A DNA stretch of 64,000 bases from Vogesella margarita (GCF_028548475.1 NZ_JAQQLE010000008.1:113278-177277), one strand, 5' to 3'; counted from the first letter of the stretch, positions 21,669-31,923 are shown. The notes: generated from the letters alone by a model not told the origin. Numbers and translations: made by a program.

Positions 21669-22289
21669 ATGGCACGTTATATTGGCCCAAAATGTAAGCT
21701 TGCTCGTCGCGAAGGGACTGATCTCTTCCTGAAGAGTGCCCGTCGCGCACTTGATTCCAAGTGTAAGCTTGATACCCCTCCAGGTCAGCACGGCGCGAAA
21801 AAAGGCCGTCTGTCTGACTATGGTGTGCAGCTGCGTGAAAAGCAGAAAGTTCGTCGTATTTACGGCATTATGGAACGTCAATTCCGTAAATACTTTGCTG
21901 AAGCAGCTCGTCGTCAAGGCTCCACCGGTGAAAACCTGCTGAAGATCCTTGAAGCCCGTCTGGACAACGTTGTTTATCGCATGGGCTTTGGTTCTACCCG
22001 TGCTGAAGCACGTCAGCTGGTTAGCCACAAGGCAATCACTGTGAATGGTCAGATTGTGAATATTCCTTCTTTCCAGGTGAAAGCAGGCGACGTTGTTGCT
22101 ATTCGCGAAAAGTCCAAGAAGCAAGTGCGTATTCAGGAAGGCTTGGCGCTGGCTGAGCAAATCGGCTTCCCTGCATGGGTTGCTGTTGACAGCAAGAAGA
22201 TGGAAGGTGTCTTCAAGACTGCTCCTGAGCGTTCCGAGCTGTCTAGCGATATCAACGAGCAGCTCGTTGTGGAATATTACTCCAAGTAA
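21669..22289 (+). CDS. rpsD: 30S ribosomal protein S4
   Basis: 206-residue S4 with an N-terminal domain ([19 protein letters not shown]) and an S4 RNA-binding domain around [31 protein letters not shown]. In E. coli S4 represses the alpha operon by binding its leader; a pseudoknot before rpsM was not evident by eye. Confidence 0.98.
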   Translation: MARYIGPKCKLARREGTDLFLKSARRALDSKCKLDTPPGQHGAKKGRLSDYGVQLREKQKVRRIYGIMERQFRKYFAEAARRQGSTGENLLKILEARLDNVVYRMGFGSTRAEARQLVSHKAITVNGQIVNIPSFQVKAGDVVAIREKSKKQVRIQEGLALAEQIGFPAWVAVDSKKMEGVFKTAPERSELSSDINEQLVVEYYSK

Positions 22290-22312
22290 TCGCTAGCTCT
22301 TAAGGAATGACT

Positions 22313-23296
22313 ATGCAAAACAGCGCTTCGGAATTTCTGAAACCGCGTTTGATCGATGTGCAGCCGGTTTCGGCTACACACGCCCGTGTGTCGATGGAGC
22401 CGTTCGAGCGTGGTTATGCCCATACTCTGGGTAACGCCCTGCGCCGGATCCTGCTCTCGTCGATGCCTGGTTACGCACCGACCGAAGTTACTATTGCTGG
22501 CGTTTTGCATGAGTATTCCGCTCTTGACGGTGTTCGGGAGGATGTCGTTGACATTCTTCTGAACCTGAAGGGTGTAGTACTCAAACTGCATGGTCGTGAC
22601 AGTGTCATTCTTTCCCTGAAAAAGGAAGGCGAAGGCCCTGTCCTGGCTGGTGATCTGGAATTGCCGCACGATGTTGAGGTGATCAACCCTGATCACGTCA
22701 TCTGCAACCTGTCGGTTGGCGGCAAGATTGATATGGAAGTCAAAGTTGAAAAGGGCCGTGGCTACCAGCCTGTTTCCGCCCGTATCAGCCATGATGACAA
22801 CCGTACCATCGGCACCATCCAGCTTGATGCTTCGTTCTCCCCGGTAAACCGCTGCAGCTTCAATGTTGAAAGCGCCCGTGTGGAGCAGCGCACAGACCTT
22901 GACCGTCTGGTGCTGGACATCGAGACCAATGGCGTGATCGAGCCGGAAGAAGCAGTGCGTATCGCTGCCCGCATCCTGGTTGATCAGCTGTCGATTTTTG
23001 CAGACTTGCAAGGCACCGCAGTCGAGGAAATCGTTGAAAAGGCGCCGCCGATCGATCCGATCTTGCTGCGTCCGGTTGACGATCTCGAACTTACGGTACG
23101 TTCCGCCAACTGTCTGAAGGCAGAGAACATTTACTACATCGGTGATCTCATTCAGCGTACGGAAACCGAGCTGCTGAAGACTCCGAACCTTGGTCGCAAG
23201 TCTCTGAATGAGATCAAGGAAGTTCTCGCTTCTAAAGGCCTGACCCTTGGCATGAAACTTGAGAACTGGCCACCGGCTGGTCTCGAGAAGCCGTAA
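22313..23296 (+). CDS. rpoA: RNA polymerase alpha subunit
   Basis: 327 residues from the ATG at 22313 ([16 protein letters not shown]), six bases after TAAGGA. An ATG at 22307 abuts that site and is less likely. The N-terminal dimerisation domain ([20 protein letters not shown]) is followed by a linker and a C-terminal domain ([21 protein letters not shown], then [16 protein letters not shown]) that binds UP elements and activators. Confidence 0.98.
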   Translation: MQNSASEFLKPRLIDVQPVSATHARVSMEPFERGYAHTLGNALRRILLSSMPGYAPTEVTIAGVLHEYSALDGVREDVVDILLNLKGVVLKLHGRDSVILSLKKEGEGPVLAGDLELPHDVEVINPDHVICNLSVGGKIDMEVKVEKGRGYQPVSARISHDDNRTIGTIQLDASFSPVNRCSFNVESARVEQRTDLDRLVLDIETNGVIEPEEAVRIAARILVDQLSIFADLQGTAVEEIVEKAPPIDPILLRPVDDLELTVRSANCLKAENIYYIGDLIQRTETELLKTPNLGRKSLNEIKEVLASKGLTLGMKLENWPPAGLEKP

Positions 23297-23318
23297 GTCG
23301 GGATAAAAGGACACTAAA

Positions 23319-23708
23319 ATGCGTCATCGTAACAGTAATCGTAAATTGAACCGTACGAGCAGCCACCGTCTTGCGATGCTTCGCAACATGGCTAACTCGT
23401 TGCTGCGTCACGAAGTAATCGTGACTACTCTGCCAAAGGCCAAAGAACTGCGCCGTGTTGCCGAGCCGCTGATTACCCTGGGTAAGAAGCCATCGCTGGC
23501 CAACCGTCGTCTGGCTTTTGACCGCACTCGTGATCGTGAAATGGTTGTAAAACTGTTTGACGAACTCGGCCCACGTTTTGCTAACCGCAACGGTGGCTAT
23601 GTGCGTATTCTGAAGTACGGCTTCCGTCAGGGCGACAACGCTCCGATGGCACTGGTTGAACTGGTGGATCGTGCAGAAGAAGCAGTTGCAGTAGAAGCCG
23701 CTGAATAA
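23319..23708 (+). CDS. rplQ: 50S ribosomal protein L17
   Basis: 129 residues, [24 protein letters not shown], with a C-terminal acidic tail ([10 protein letters not shown]). AAAGGA upstream. The last gene of the ribosomal block, closed by a strong terminator 13 bases on. Confidence 0.98.
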   Translation: MRHRNSNRKLNRTSSHRLAMLRNMANSLLRHEVIVTTLPKAKELRRVAEPLITLGKKPSLANRRLAFDRTRDREMVVKLFDELGPRFANRNGGYVRILKYGFRQGDNAPMALVELVDRAEEAVAVEAAE

Positions 23709-23721
23709 GCAGTTTCAACGT

Positions 23722-23749
23722 AAAAAAGCCGGCGCAAGCCGGCTTTTTT
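23722..23749. terminator. Terminator closing the alpha operon
   Basis: AAAAAAGCCGGC pairs with GCCGGCTTTTTT around GCAA. The A-run and T-run make it work in both directions. Confidence 0.9.
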
Positions 23750-23750
23750 A

Positions 23751-24188
23751 TTGTCTTTTTTCGCCGGATGTCCATGGCACGCTTGTCCGCGGGTATTTTG
23801 GCCTTGTTTATCGCCGCTTGTCTGTTCGGACGGCTGGCCTCGCATGGTGCGCCGTCACGTCCATGCCCAGATCTCCACCTCTGTATGCTATCGCCGTTCG
23901 GTGACCCGTGCTCGTGTGTCTGGAATGGCGTGTTCTTCTTTCTCCCTCTGCAAACCACTTCCGCGTGCTGCCCGGCAAGACTGGCCACCAGCTTGTTGCT
24001 GTCGGTGATGGGGTGACCCAGCTCATGAAGAGGGATTACCCTCGATCACTGTTTTGTCCGGCCCAAGCCTGGTTTTTTCTGGTTAAATGCTTTAAAAAAG
24101 GCAATTTATATAGCGGTGATTTACGTAAAGTGATAATAAATAATCACGTCAACATAAATGGCGAGATAAAACGACAAGGAGAGTAGCG
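23751..24188. other. 438-base gap without a convincing gene; upstream region of the chemoreceptor
   Basis: Short frames on both strands (for example 23768-24016 on +) lack ribosome-binding sites and family resemblance. The last 120 bases are AT-rich and unlike the surroundings. They contain a perfect palindrome TTTACGTAAA at 24120-24129 and an interrupted repeat GTGAT-ATCAC at 24130-24147, then a good AAGGAGAG before the chemoreceptor. A promoter and perhaps an operator are likely here but no consensus pair stands out. Confidence 0.5.
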
Positions 24189-25829
24189 ATGAGCAGTAAC
24201 GGGACTATGTCATTGAGGCGTCGTTTGCAATTGCAGGTGGTACTGGTAGCAGTATTGCTCTGTGTCATCGGCGGTATCACGCTCTATTTCGAGCGCGCCT
24301 CGCTGTACGCCGACCGTCAGGCCAGGGTGCGTAACCTGGTAGAGAGCGCGGTCACCGTGGTCAAGGGCTACGAGGATATGGCCGCCAGCGGCAAGCTGTC
24401 CGAGGTCGACGCCAAGCGGCAGGCGATCGCCGTGCTCAACGGCATGCGCTACGACGAGCGCGAGTATTTCTTTGCCTTTGATCCTGCCTGGGTGTGGGTG
24501 GCACACGGTGCCAAGCCGCAGCTGGCCGGCACCAATCTGAAGACCATCAAGGACCCGACCGGCGTCAACCTGGGTGAGCTGTTCGAGCGGGCAGTACGCG
24601 ATGGCAATGGCCGCAATTTCGTGTCCTACGTGTGGGACAAGCCGGGATTTGACCAGCCGCAGCCGAAACTGTCCTACCTTGTCACCAGCGGCAAGTGGGG
24701 TTGGGTAGTCGGTACCGGCATCTATCTGGACGACGTGGCACTGGCATTGCGCAATATGGCGCTGATGCTGTTCGCCGAGATCTTTGCCGCGGTGTTGCTG
24801 GTGGTGGTGATCGGCTACCTGACCCGTCGCAGCGTGATGCAGCAGCTGGGCGGCGAGCCGGCGCTGACGCGCGACGTGGTGCGCCAGATCGCCCAGGGCC
24901 AGCTCAATGTCGCGGTGCCGGTGGCGGCCAGCGACAAGGACAGCCTGCTGGCGGCGGTGGCCGACATGCAGCAGCACCTGCGCGAACTGGTCGGCGGTAT
25001 CGCCGACAGCAGCCACAGCCTGACCGGCATGGCTGGCAATATTTCCGGTAGTGCCACCGCGGTGGCCACCGGTTCCGAGCAGCAAAGCCGCGCCGCCAGC
25101 GACATGGCGGCCTCGATCGAGGAGCTGACCGCCAGCATCAAGCAGATTTCCGAACTGGCCAGCCACGCGCACGCGGTATCGGCCAGCTCCGGCCAGCTGT
25201 CGCACAGCGGCGGCGAGGTGATCTCGCGCGCGGTGGACGAGATGCACCGCATCAACGAATCGGTGGATCAGGCGGCGCTGACCATTGGCGACCTGGTCAG
25301 CAAGACGCAGACCATCTCCACCATCATGCAGGTGATCAAGGACATCGCCGACCAGACCAACCTGCTGGCACTGAACGCGGCGATCGAGGCGGCGCGGGCC
25401 GGTGAGCTGGGCCGCGGCTTTGCCGTGGTCGCCGACGAGGTACGCAAGCTGTCGGAGCGCACCGGCCAGGCGACGCAGGAGATCGCGGTGATGATCCGCG
25501 AGATCCAGAACGGCTCCGAGGCATCGCGCAGCAATATGGAGGAGGCGGTGGAGCGGGTGAAATCCGGGCTGGCGCTGGCGGAGAAGGGCGGCGAGTCGAT
25601 CCGCCAGATCCGTGACAGCGCCGGCGGCGTGGTGGCGGTGGTGAATGACATTTCGCAGGCGCTGTCGGAGCAGGGTCACGCCAGCGAGGAGATCACCCGC
25701 CACGTCGAGCAGATCGCGCAGGCGGCGGCACAGAACGCCGAGGCCGCTGGTCACACCTCCGGTGCCATCGGCGAGTTGCACGGCCTGACCGGCAATCTGC
25801 GGCAGATGGTGTCGCGCTTCCACGTGTGA
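24189..25829 (+). CDS. Methyl-accepting chemotaxis protein with a single Cache sensor domain
   Basis: 546 residues. A membrane segment near residues 15-35 leads into a periplasmic single-Cache domain of the type that binds small organic acids (MRYDEREYFFAFDPAWVWVA, ending SGKWGWVVGTGIYLDDV). A second membrane segment follows near 183-208, then a HAMP domain, then the cytoplasmic signalling domain with the hairpin tip DIADQTNLLALNAAIEAARAGE. It would signal through CheW and CheA. No C-terminal CheR/CheB-tethering pentapeptide is present (ends RFHV). It stands alone, with its own AT-rich upstream region. Ligand unknown. Confidence 0.95.
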   Translation: MSSNGTMSLRRRLQLQVVLVAVLLCVIGGITLYFERASLYADRQARVRNLVESAVTVVKGYEDMAASGKLSEVDAKRQAIAVLNGMRYDEREYFFAFDPAWVWVAHGAKPQLAGTNLKTIKDPTGVNLGELFERAVRDGNGRNFVSYVWDKPGFDQPQPKLSYLVTSGKWGWVVGTGIYLDDVALALRNMALMLFAEIFAAVLLVVVIGYLTRRSVMQQLGGEPALTRDVVRQIAQGQLNVAVPVAASDKDSLLAAVADMQQHLRELVGGIADSSHSLTGMAGNISGSATAVATGSEQQSRAASDMAASIEELTASIKQISELASHAHAVSASSGQLSHSGGEVISRAVDEMHRINESVDQAALTIGDLVSKTQTISTIMQVIKDIADQTNLLALNAAIEAARAGELGRGFAVVADEVRKLSERTGQATQEIAVMIREIQNGSEASRSNMEEAVERVKSGLALAEKGGESIRQIRDSAGGVVAVVNDISQALSEQGHASEEITRHVEQIAQAAAQNAEAAGHTSGAIGELHGLTGNLRQMVSRFHV

Positions 25830-25837
25830 CGAAACGA

Positions 25838-25869
25838 CAAGGTTGGCCGCAGGCTTGCGGCCAACCTTG
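25838..25869. repeat. Inverted pair of the dispersed repeat, 14-bp arms, after the chemoreceptor
   Basis: CAAGGTTGGCCGCA, a GGCT loop, then the exact reverse complement. It begins nine bases after the chemoreceptor stop. No T-run follows directly; a conventional terminator lies just beyond it. Confidence 0.9.
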
Positions 25870-25875
25870 TGTGCA

Positions 25876-25910
25876 ATAAAAAAGCCCGACGCAGTGCGTC
25901 GGGCTTTGTT
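25876..25910. terminator. Bidirectional terminator between the chemoreceptor and lnt
   Basis: GCCCGACGC pairs with GCGTCGGGC around AGT, flanked by AAAAAA on the left and TTTGTT on the right. It serves lnt (minus strand) best, since its transcript ends in a clean U-run. Confidence 0.85.
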
Positions 25911-27421
25911 CATGCCGCGGCCGGTAACTGGCGGCGGTAACGCTGCCAGCCGTGCAGCGCGATGCCGGCCAGCAGCAGCGCCAGGCAGCCCCACAATACC
26001 GGCGCATTGCCGTAGCGCATGTACGGCGTCAGCCCGCTGCGGCCCTGTACCCGTGCCGTCAGCGTCTGCCGCGTGTCCGGCGCCGCCACGGTCTGCACCT
26101 CGCCGCTGGCATCGATCACCGCGGTCATGCCGGTATTGGTGGCGCGCAGCATCGGGCGCCCGGTTTCCAGTACCCGCGCCTGCGATAGCTGCAGCTGCTG
26201 GCTCATCGCGTTGCTGCTGCCGAACCAGGCCAGGTTGCTGACGTTGGCAAGCATGGTGGCACCGGCGGCGGGGCCGATCAGCTCCTCGCCGAAACCGTCC
26301 TCGTAGCAGATGTTGAAGGCGATGCGCTGGTCGGCCACCGCCAGCGGGGCCTGGCTGTCGCCGCCGCGGCTGAAGCCGGACAGCGGCATGTCCATGAAGC
26401 GGTAGATCCAGCCGGTCACCGCCGGCAGCGGGATGAACTCGCCGAACGGCACCAGGTGGTTCTTGGCGTAGTAGGGCTGTGCCGGATCGTTCAGCGCCAC
26501 CACGGCATTGAGATAGCCGCTGCCGTCATCGGTGCGGCGCGGAATGCCGGTGATCAGCGTCGCCTGGCGGCGGCTGGCGTCACCGTTGATCATGGTCAGG
26601 TAGCCGGAGGGGAGGTCGTCGAGGAACACCGGCAGCGCGGTTTCCGGCAGCAGCAGCAGGTCGGACGGCGGCGCGCTGGCCACCATGCGGTAGTAGGTGC
26701 TCAGCGTCAGCTCGAAGGTGGCCGGATCCCATTTCAGCGATTGCGGGATATTGCCCTGCAGCAGCGACACCGCCAGCGGCTTGCCGCTGGCTTGGGTCCA
26801 CTGCTGTTGCTGCAACCACGCCCCGCCGCCCCACAGCGCGGTGACCAGACCCAGCAGCGCCAGCTGCGGCAGGCGGCGCCAGCGCGGCAGCAGCACGAGG
26901 ATGGCGGCGGACAGCGCCACGGCATAGGTCACGCCGTGGATGCCAGTGACGGCGGCCAGGCCGGCGAGCGGGCTTTCGGTGATCTGGCTGTAGCCGATGG
27001 CGCCCCACGGGAAGCCGGTCAGCATCCAGCTGCGCAGCCACTCGCCCAGCGTCCACAGTGCCGGGAACAGCAGCAGCCAGCGGCTGGCGCTGTTGGTGCC
27101 GATGCGGCAGGCCAGCCACACGGCCAGTGCCGGGAACAGCGCGAGCCAGGCCGGTAGCAGCAAGGTCATGGCGCCGGCCATCGGCGCCGGCATGCCACCG
27201 ATGTCGTGCAGGCTGATGTAGATCCAGTAGAAATTGCTGGTATAGGCGGCCAGCGCCCAGGTGTAGCCGAGCAGGAAGGCGCGTTGCGGCCAACGTTGCA
27301 CCAGCTCCAGCAGCAGCGCCAGCAACAGCGGCATTAGCAGGAACAGGCGGTAGGGGGCGAAGGCGAACACGGTGGCGGCGCCGGCCGACAGCGCCAGCAG
27401 TGGATAGCCGAGGGTGCGCAT
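25910..27421 (-). CDS. lnt: Apolipoprotein N-acyltransferase
   Basis: 503-residue inner-membrane enzyme that adds the third acyl chain to lipoproteins. Several hydrophobic segments at the N-terminus are followed by a periplasmic nitrilase-type domain. The catalytic triad is visible as E260 (LLLPETALP), K320 (YYAKNHLVPFGE) and C372 (NICYEDGF). A final membrane helix lies near the C-terminus. It directly abuts corC. One copy of the dispersed repeat (27285-27297) is embedded in the gene. Confidence 0.97.
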   Translation of the reverse strand: MRTLGYPLLALSAGAATVFAFAPYRLFLLMPLLLALLLELVQRWPQRAFLLGYTWALAAYTSNFYWIYISLHDIGGMPAPMAGAMTLLLPAWLALFPALAVWLACRIGTNSASRWLLLFPALWTLGEWLRSWMLTGFPWGAIGYSQITESPLAGLAAVTGIHGVTYAVALSAAILVLLPRWRRLPQLALLGLVTALWGGGAWLQQQQWTQASGKPLAVSLLQGNIPQSLKWDPATFELTLSTYYRMVASAPPSDLLLLPETALPVFLDDLPSGYLTMINGDASRRQATLITGIPRRTDDGSGYLNAVVALNDPAQPYYAKNHLVPFGEFIPLPAVTGWIYRFMDMPLSGFSRGGDSQAPLAVADQRIAFNICYEDGFGEELIGPAAGATMLANVSNLAWFGSSNAMSQQLQLSQARVLETGRPMLRATNTGMTAVIDASGEVQTVAAPDTRQTLTARVQGRSGLTPYMRYGNAPVLWGCLALLLAGIALHGWQRYRRQLPAAA

Positions 27422-28261
27422 CTAGCGTGCTGCCTGCGGACGACGCTCGACCAGCAGCGCCTGCAGCCGGCGGCTGTCGGCGCGGATCACGGTGAAATGC
27501 CAGTCCTGCAGCTGCAGGCCTTCGCCGCGTACCGGCACGTAGCCGAGATTGGCGGTGACCAGGCCGCCGATGGTGTCGACCTCGTCGTCCGGCAGCGCGC
27601 ATTCGAAGAAGTCGTTGAAGTCGTCGATGCTGGTGGTGGCCAGCACACGGTAGCGTTCGCCGCGCACCGGCACGATGTCGTCTTCCGATTCGATCAGGTC
27701 GTGCTCGTCGTCGATGTCGCCGACGATCACTTCCAGCACGTCCTCGATGGTGATCAGCCCGGACACGCCGCCGTATTCGTCGACCACGATCGCCATGTGC
27801 GTCTTGGTGGCGCGGAACTCGCGCAAGAGGCCGTCGAGGCGCTTGCTCTCCGGCACGAACACCACCGGGCGCAGCGTCTTCTGCAGGTCGAAATCGTTGG
27901 GCGTCAGGAAGTAGCGCAGCAGGTCCTTGCTCAGCAGGATGCCCTGCACGTCGTCCTTGTCCTCGCCGATCACCGGGAAGCGCGAATGGCCGGCTTCGAT
28001 CACGTGCGCCAGCAGCTTTTCCATCGGCTCGGACAGGCGGATCACGTCCATCTGGCTGCGCTGCACCATCACCTCGCGCACGGTGCGCTCGGAGAAGGAC
28101 AGCACGCCTTCGATCATCGACAGCGCTTCGGCATCCAGCACATTGCGCTCGAAGGCGGCATGCAGCTGGGAAACCAGCTCTTCGCGGTCTTCCGGTTCGT
28201 GGGTAAAGCGGTTGAGCAGGCGCTCGAACCAGTTGGGCGCGGGTTTACTGGAATCGTCCAT
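27422..28261 (-). CDS. corC: CorC/YbeX-type CBS-domain protein
   Basis: 279 residues, cytosolic. A tandem CBS pair spans roughly 65-180 (REVMVQRSQMDVIRL, then VVDEYGGVSGLITIEDVLEVIVGDI), and a CorC/HlyC C-terminal domain follows (PDDEVDTIGGLVTANLGYVPVRGE). There is no N-terminal DUF21 membrane domain, as in E. coli YbeX. The family is linked to magnesium efflux and to ribosome metabolism; the exact role is not settled. Between ybeY and lnt in the usual order. Confidence 0.95.
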   Translation of the reverse strand: MDDSSKPAPNWFERLLNRFTHEPEDREELVSQLHAAFERNVLDAEALSMIEGVLSFSERTVREVMVQRSQMDVIRLSEPMEKLLAHVIEAGHSRFPVIGEDKDDVQGILLSKDLLRYFLTPNDFDLQKTLRPVVFVPESKRLDGLLREFRATKTHMAIVVDEYGGVSGLITIEDVLEVIVGDIDDEHDLIESEDDIVPVRGERYRVLATTSIDDFNDFFECALPDDEVDTIGGLVTANLGYVPVRGEGLQLQDWHFTVIRADSRRLQALLVERRPQAAR

Positions 28262-28270
28262 GGTGTCGGG

Positions 28271-28780
28271 TCAGGATTTCTCTGCGGCGTAAGGATCGGC
28301 ATAGCCTAACTTGCCGAGGATGACGGTTTCAAGCGCTTCCATCGCCTCGGCCTCGTCGTCGGCCTCGTGGTCGAAGCCCTGCAGGTGCAGCATGCCGTGC
28401 ACCACGAGGTGGGCGTAGTGCGCGTCCAGGCTCTTGCCCTGCTCGGCGGCCTCGCGCGCCACCACCGGCGCACAGAACACCAGGTCGCCGAACAGCGGCA
28501 TGCCGGCGACGGTGTCGCCCTCGTTCAGCGCGAAGCTCAGTACGTTGGTCGCGTAGTCCTTGCCGCGGTAGTCGCGGTTCAGCGCGCGGCCTTCGGCCTC
28601 GTCGACCACCAGCAGCGAGACCTGCGCCTTGCGCACGTCGCGCTGCAGAGCGGCCTGGCACCAGCGGCGCCACTGTTTTCCTGCCGGCAGCGGCTGTTCG
28701 GCTTCCAGCCGGTCTTCGAGGGTCAGGTCCAGCCTTGCGGCCAACCTTTGCAGCACTTGATTGCGTTTAGCGGTTTTCAT
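28271..28780 (-). CDS. ybeY: Endoribonuclease YbeY, rRNA maturation factor
   Basis: 169 residues. The zinc site [12 protein letters not shown] shows H128, H132 and H138. Conserved [16 protein letters not shown] precedes it. It acts in 16S rRNA 3'-end processing and 70S quality control. Its start overlaps the phoH stop by 14 bases. A copy of the dispersed repeat lies in the N-terminal coding region (28736-28749). Confidence 0.97.
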   Translation of the reverse strand: MKTAKRNQVLQRLAARLDLTLEDRLEAEQPLPAGKQWRRWCQAALQRDVRKAQVSLLVVDEAEGRALNRDYRGKDYATNVLSFALNEGDTVAGMPLFGDLVFCAPVVAREAAEQGKSLDAHYAHLVVHGMLHLQGFDHEADDEAEAMEALETVILGKLGYADPYAAEKS

Positions 28781-29729
28781 CTTCTTGGATCTGGTAACGG
28801 TCGTAGGCGTCGACGATCTTCTGCACCAGCGGGTGGCGCACCACGTCGTCGCTCTGGAAATGGTGGAAATGGATGCCGCGCACCTGGCTCAGGATGCGCT
28901 CGACCTCGACCAGGCCGCTCTTCTGGTGGCGGGCGAGGTCGATCTGGGTCACGTCGCCGGTGATCACCGCGCGCGAGCCGAAGCCGATGCGGGTGAGGAA
29001 CATCTTCATCTGTTCCGGCGTGGTGTTCTGTGCCTCGTCGAGGATGATGAAGGCGTTGTTCAGCGTGCGGCCACGCATATAGGCCAGCGGCGCGATCTCG
29101 ATCAGGTTCTTCTCGAACAGCTTGGCGACCTTGTCGAAACCCATCAGGTCATACAGTGCGTCGTACAGCGGGCGCAGGTAGGGGTCGACCTTCTGCGCCA
29201 GGTCGCCGGGCAAAAAGCCCAGCTTTTCACCGGCTTCCACCGCCGGGCGCACCAGCACGATGCGTTTCACCGCGTCGCGCTCCATCGCATCCACCGCACA
29301 GGCGACGGCGAGATAAGTCTTGCCGGTACCGGCCGGGCCGATGCCGAAGGTGATGTCGTGGCTGAAGATGGCCTTGATGTAGCGGCTCTGGCGCGGGGTG
29401 CGGCCCTTCAGGTCGCGGCGGCGGGTGTGCAGGGTCGGGGTGTCGTCCGCCTCGCCCTGCGGGTTGTGCTGCCGGGCCTCGACCAGTCCCAGCTGAATGT
29501 CCTGGATCGACAGCTCGCGCTTTTCCGCCAGCGCATAGAAGCGCTGCAGCAGGGCCAGCGCGCGGCCGGCCTGCTCGCCGCGCAGGCTGAACTGTTCGCC
29601 GCGGCGCTGGATGGTGACATCCAGCCCGGTTTCGATCTGTTTCAGGTTTTCGTCCAGCGCGCCGCACAGGCGGGCCAGGCGTTCGTTGTCGACAGGGGTA
29701 AAGCTGTGGCTGCTGTGTTGTTCGGTCAT
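28767..29729 (-). CDS. phoH: PhoH-family ATPase (YbeZ)
   Basis: 320 residues from the ATG at 29729, which overlaps the stop of the upstream lipoprotein gene as ATGA. A start at 29756 adds nine residues; neither has a clear ribosome-binding site. Walker A GPAGTGKT is at 131-138 and Walker [12 protein letters not shown] follows. It is a probable RNA helicase-like partner of YbeY, its immediate neighbour. Confidence 0.94.
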   Translation of the reverse strand: MTEQHSSHSFTPVDNERLARLCGALDENLKQIETGLDVTIQRRGEQFSLRGEQAGRALALLQRFYALAEKRELSIQDIQLGLVEARQHNPQGEADDTPTLHTRRRDLKGRTPRQSRYIKAIFSHDITFGIGPAGTGKTYLAVACAVDAMERDAVKRIVLVRPAVEAGEKLGFLPGDLAQKVDPYLRPLYDALYDLMGFDKVAKLFEKNLIEIAPLAYMRGRTLNNAFIILDEAQNTTPEQMKMFLTRIGFGSRAVITGDVTQIDLARHQKSGLVEVERILSQVRGIHFHHFQSDDVVRHPLVQKIVDAYDRYQIQEDENR

Positions 29730-30076
29730 GGACTGGTGGTCGTCAGGGGCGGACATTGCCGTTGCTGGTGTAACTGCTGCAATTGCAGCAGCCTGCGTTC
29801 AAGCCCGGCGATGCGCTGCGGGTCCGGTTGCGCGGTGCCCAGCGGCACGCCGAAACCGATACCGGCGCTGCCGTGGCTGCCGATGGCGCCGCCGAGCCCG
29901 ATATTGAGCTGCACCGGGCTGCGTGGCGCCTGTCGTTCATCCTGCAACTGCTGCCGCGTTTGTGCAAGCGCCTGCGTCAGCGCCGCGCAGTCCATGGTGG
30001 CCGGATCGGCCGGTTGCAGGCTGGCACAGGCGGCCAGCAGCAGCGGGCAGAGTAACAGCAGGGCGGGGGTGCGCAT
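29726..30076 (-). CDS. Small predicted lipoprotein
   Basis: 116 residues. The signal peptide MRTPALLLLCPLLLAAC ends in a lipobox LAAC with the lipidated cysteine at residue 17. The mature part has a predicted helical segment (ALTQALAQTRQQLQDER), a glycine-rich stretch (GLGGAIGSHGSAGIGFGVPLG) and a second helical segment (RIAGLERRLLQLQQLHQQ). No family recognised. Coupled to phoH, and in the same operon as lnt, which would complete its lipidation. Confidence 0.8.
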   Translation of the reverse strand: MRTPALLLLCPLLLAACASLQPADPATMDCAALTQALAQTRQQLQDERQAPRSPVQLNIGLGGAIGSHGSAGIGFGVPLGTAQPDPQRIAGLERRLLQLQQLHQQRQCPPLTTTSP

Positions 30077-30079
30077 GAT

Positions 30080-30370
30080 TCAGTTCTCCTGCAGGCAAGC
30101 CAGTGCCGGGCTGGTCATGCTCGGGACGAATTCGGTAATGCTGTAGTCGGCGACGCCATGACGGGAAAACGGGTCCTGTGCCAGGCGCTGCTCCAGCTCG
30201 GCGCGCGGCATGGCGCGTGCGAGGATGATGCCGCCGCTGCGCGGCACCTTGCGGCCGGAGGCGAGGAACAGTCCGTCGGCGTAGGCGGCTTCCAGCCAGC
30301 GCACGTGCTCGGGAATCAGCGCGTCGATGGCTTCCAGCGCGGCGGCGTAGTGCAGCGAAACAATATACAT
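30080..30370 (-). CDS. YciI-like protein
   Basis: 96 residues from the ATG at 30370 (MYIVSLHYAA), which has GGAG seven bases upstream; an in-frame start at 30403 gives an extension without family resemblance. The fold is that of the YCII family: an antiparallel sheet with a histidine (PEHVRWLEAAYADG) and FLASGRKVPRSGGIILA. Enzymatic role unknown for most members. Sits between miaB and the lipoprotein gene. Confidence 0.85.
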   Translation of the reverse strand: MYIVSLHYAAALEAIDALIPEHVRWLEAAYADGLFLASGRKVPRSGGIILARAMPRAELEQRLAQDPFSRHGVADYSITEFVPSMTSPALACLQEN

Positions 30371-30424
30371 GGGTGGCTCCTCGGCGAGCGGCCAACCCGG
30401 CAAGCACTGCCGGGTCGTTACCGT

Positions 30425-31759
30425 TCAGGCGGTCTCGGCGGTCAGTGCCTCGCCGCCCAGCGAGTGCGGGTTGGCTTCGGTAATCACCACGTCGACCAGC
30501 TGGTTGATCAGGCGCGGATGGCCGACGAAGTTGACCACGCGGTTGTTGGCGGTGCGCCCGGCCAGCATCGACGGGTCCTTCTTCGAGATGTTCTGCACCA
30601 GCACGCGCTGCACGGTGCCGACCATGCCCTGGTTGATGCGGAAGCCTTCGGCCTCGATCACCTCGTTCAGCGCTTCCAGGCGACGCACCTTCTCGCTGTG
30701 CGGGGTATCGTCGGCAAGGTTGGCCGCAGGCGTGCCCGGACGCGGGCTGTAGATGAACACATAGCTGAAATCGAAGGCCATGTCTTTCACCAGCTTCAAC
30801 GTCTGCTCGAAATCGGCCTCGGTTTCGCCGGGGAAGCCGACGATGAAGTCCGACGACAGGCACAGGTCGGGGCGGATGGCGCGCAGCTTGCGGATGATGG
30901 ACTTGTATTCCAGCGCGGTGTAGCCGCGCTTCATCGCCATCAGCGTGCGGTCGCTGCCGCTCTGTACCGGCAGGTGGATATGCGAGACCAGTTTCGGCAG
31001 GCGCGCGTAGCAGTCGATGATGCGCTGGCTGAATTCGCGCGGATGGCTGGTGGTGAAGCGCATGCGCTCGATGCCGGGGATCTCGTGCACGTACTCCAGC
31101 AGTAGCGCGAAATCGGCGATCTCGCCGTCGGCCATCAGGCCGCGGTAGGCGTTGACGTTCTGGCCCAGCAGGGTGATTTCCTTCACCCCCTGCGCCGCCA
31201 GGCCGGCGATCTCGGTCAGCACGTCGTCGAACGGGCGCGATACCTCCTCGCCGCGGGTGTAGGGCACCACGCAGAACGAGCAGTACTTGGAGCAGCCTTC
31301 CATCACCGACACCATCGCCGCGGCACCGTCGACCTTGGCCGCCGGGATATGGTCGAACTTCTCGATTTCGGGGAAGGAGATGTCGACCTGGGCGCTGCCG
31401 CTTTGCTGGCGGCTCTTGATCAGCTCCGGCAGGCGGTGCAGCGTCTGCGGCCCGAACACCACGTCCACGTACGGTGCGCGCTTGACGATGGTGTCGCCTT
31501 CCTGCGACGCGACACAGCCGCCGACGCCGATGATCAGGTTGGGATTGGCTTCTTTCAGCGGGCGGATGCGGCCGAGGTCGGAGAACACCTTTTCCTGCGC
31601 CTTCTCGCGCACGCTGCAGGTGTTGAACAGGATCACGTCGGCGTCTTCCGGGTTTTCCGTCTTGATCATGCCTTCGCTGCTGCCGAGCACGTCGACCATT
31701 TTGTCGGAGTCGTACTCGTTCATCTGGCAACCGAACGTCTTGATGTAAACCTTTTTCAT
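30425..31759 (-). CDS. miaB: tRNA-2-methylthio-N6-isopentenyladenosine synthase
   Basis: 444 residues from the ATG at 31759 ([14 protein letters not shown]); a longer in-frame extension runs to 31936 through non-coding sequence. The auxiliary Fe-S cluster cysteines C11, C48 and C82 and the radical-SAM triad C156, C160, C163 ([10 protein letters not shown]) are present. A C-terminal TRAM domain follows. It methylthiolates A37 of tRNAs reading UNN codons. A copy of the dispersed repeat lies at 30716-30728. Heads the miaB-phoH-ybeY-corC-lnt gene set. Confidence 0.97.
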   Translation of the reverse strand: MKKVYIKTFGCQMNEYDSDKMVDVLGSSEGMIKTENPEDADVILFNTCSVREKAQEKVFSDLGRIRPLKEANPNLIIGVGGCVASQEGDTIVKRAPYVDVVFGPQTLHRLPELIKSRQQSGSAQVDISFPEIEKFDHIPAAKVDGAAAMVSVMEGCSKYCSFCVVPYTRGEEVSRPFDDVLTEIAGLAAQGVKEITLLGQNVNAYRGLMADGEIADFALLLEYVHEIPGIERMRFTTSHPREFSQRIIDCYARLPKLVSHIHLPVQSGSDRTLMAMKRGYTALEYKSIIRKLRAIRPDLCLSSDFIVGFPGETEADFEQTLKLVKDMAFDFSYVFIYSPRPGTPAANLADDTPHSEKVRRLEALNEVIEAEGFRINQGMVGTVQRVLVQNISKKDPSMLAGRTANNRVVNFVGHPRLINQLVDVVITEANPHSLGGEALTAETA

Positions 31760-31923
31760 GCTGGCCACGCTGTAAATGAGAAATGCCAGCAGGGGCCGCC
31801 AAAGCAAGCGACCACGGGCTTGCGAACGGTTTTTGCTGGCAAATGAATAGCTTGCGCCGATTTTAACACGGCAGGCAGAGCTTGGGGATGTCGCGGGCCG
31901 GGCGGGCGCCGGCGCGGAAATGG

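Noticed and set aside
23768..24016. An 82-codon frame with a signal-like start
   Set aside because: No ribosome-binding site, unusual cysteine-rich composition, and overlapping frames of equal quality on the other strand.
24210..25994. A 594-codon frame antisense to the chemoreceptor
   Set aside because: A shadow of the GC-rich coding strand; low-complexity H/R/Q/L composition.
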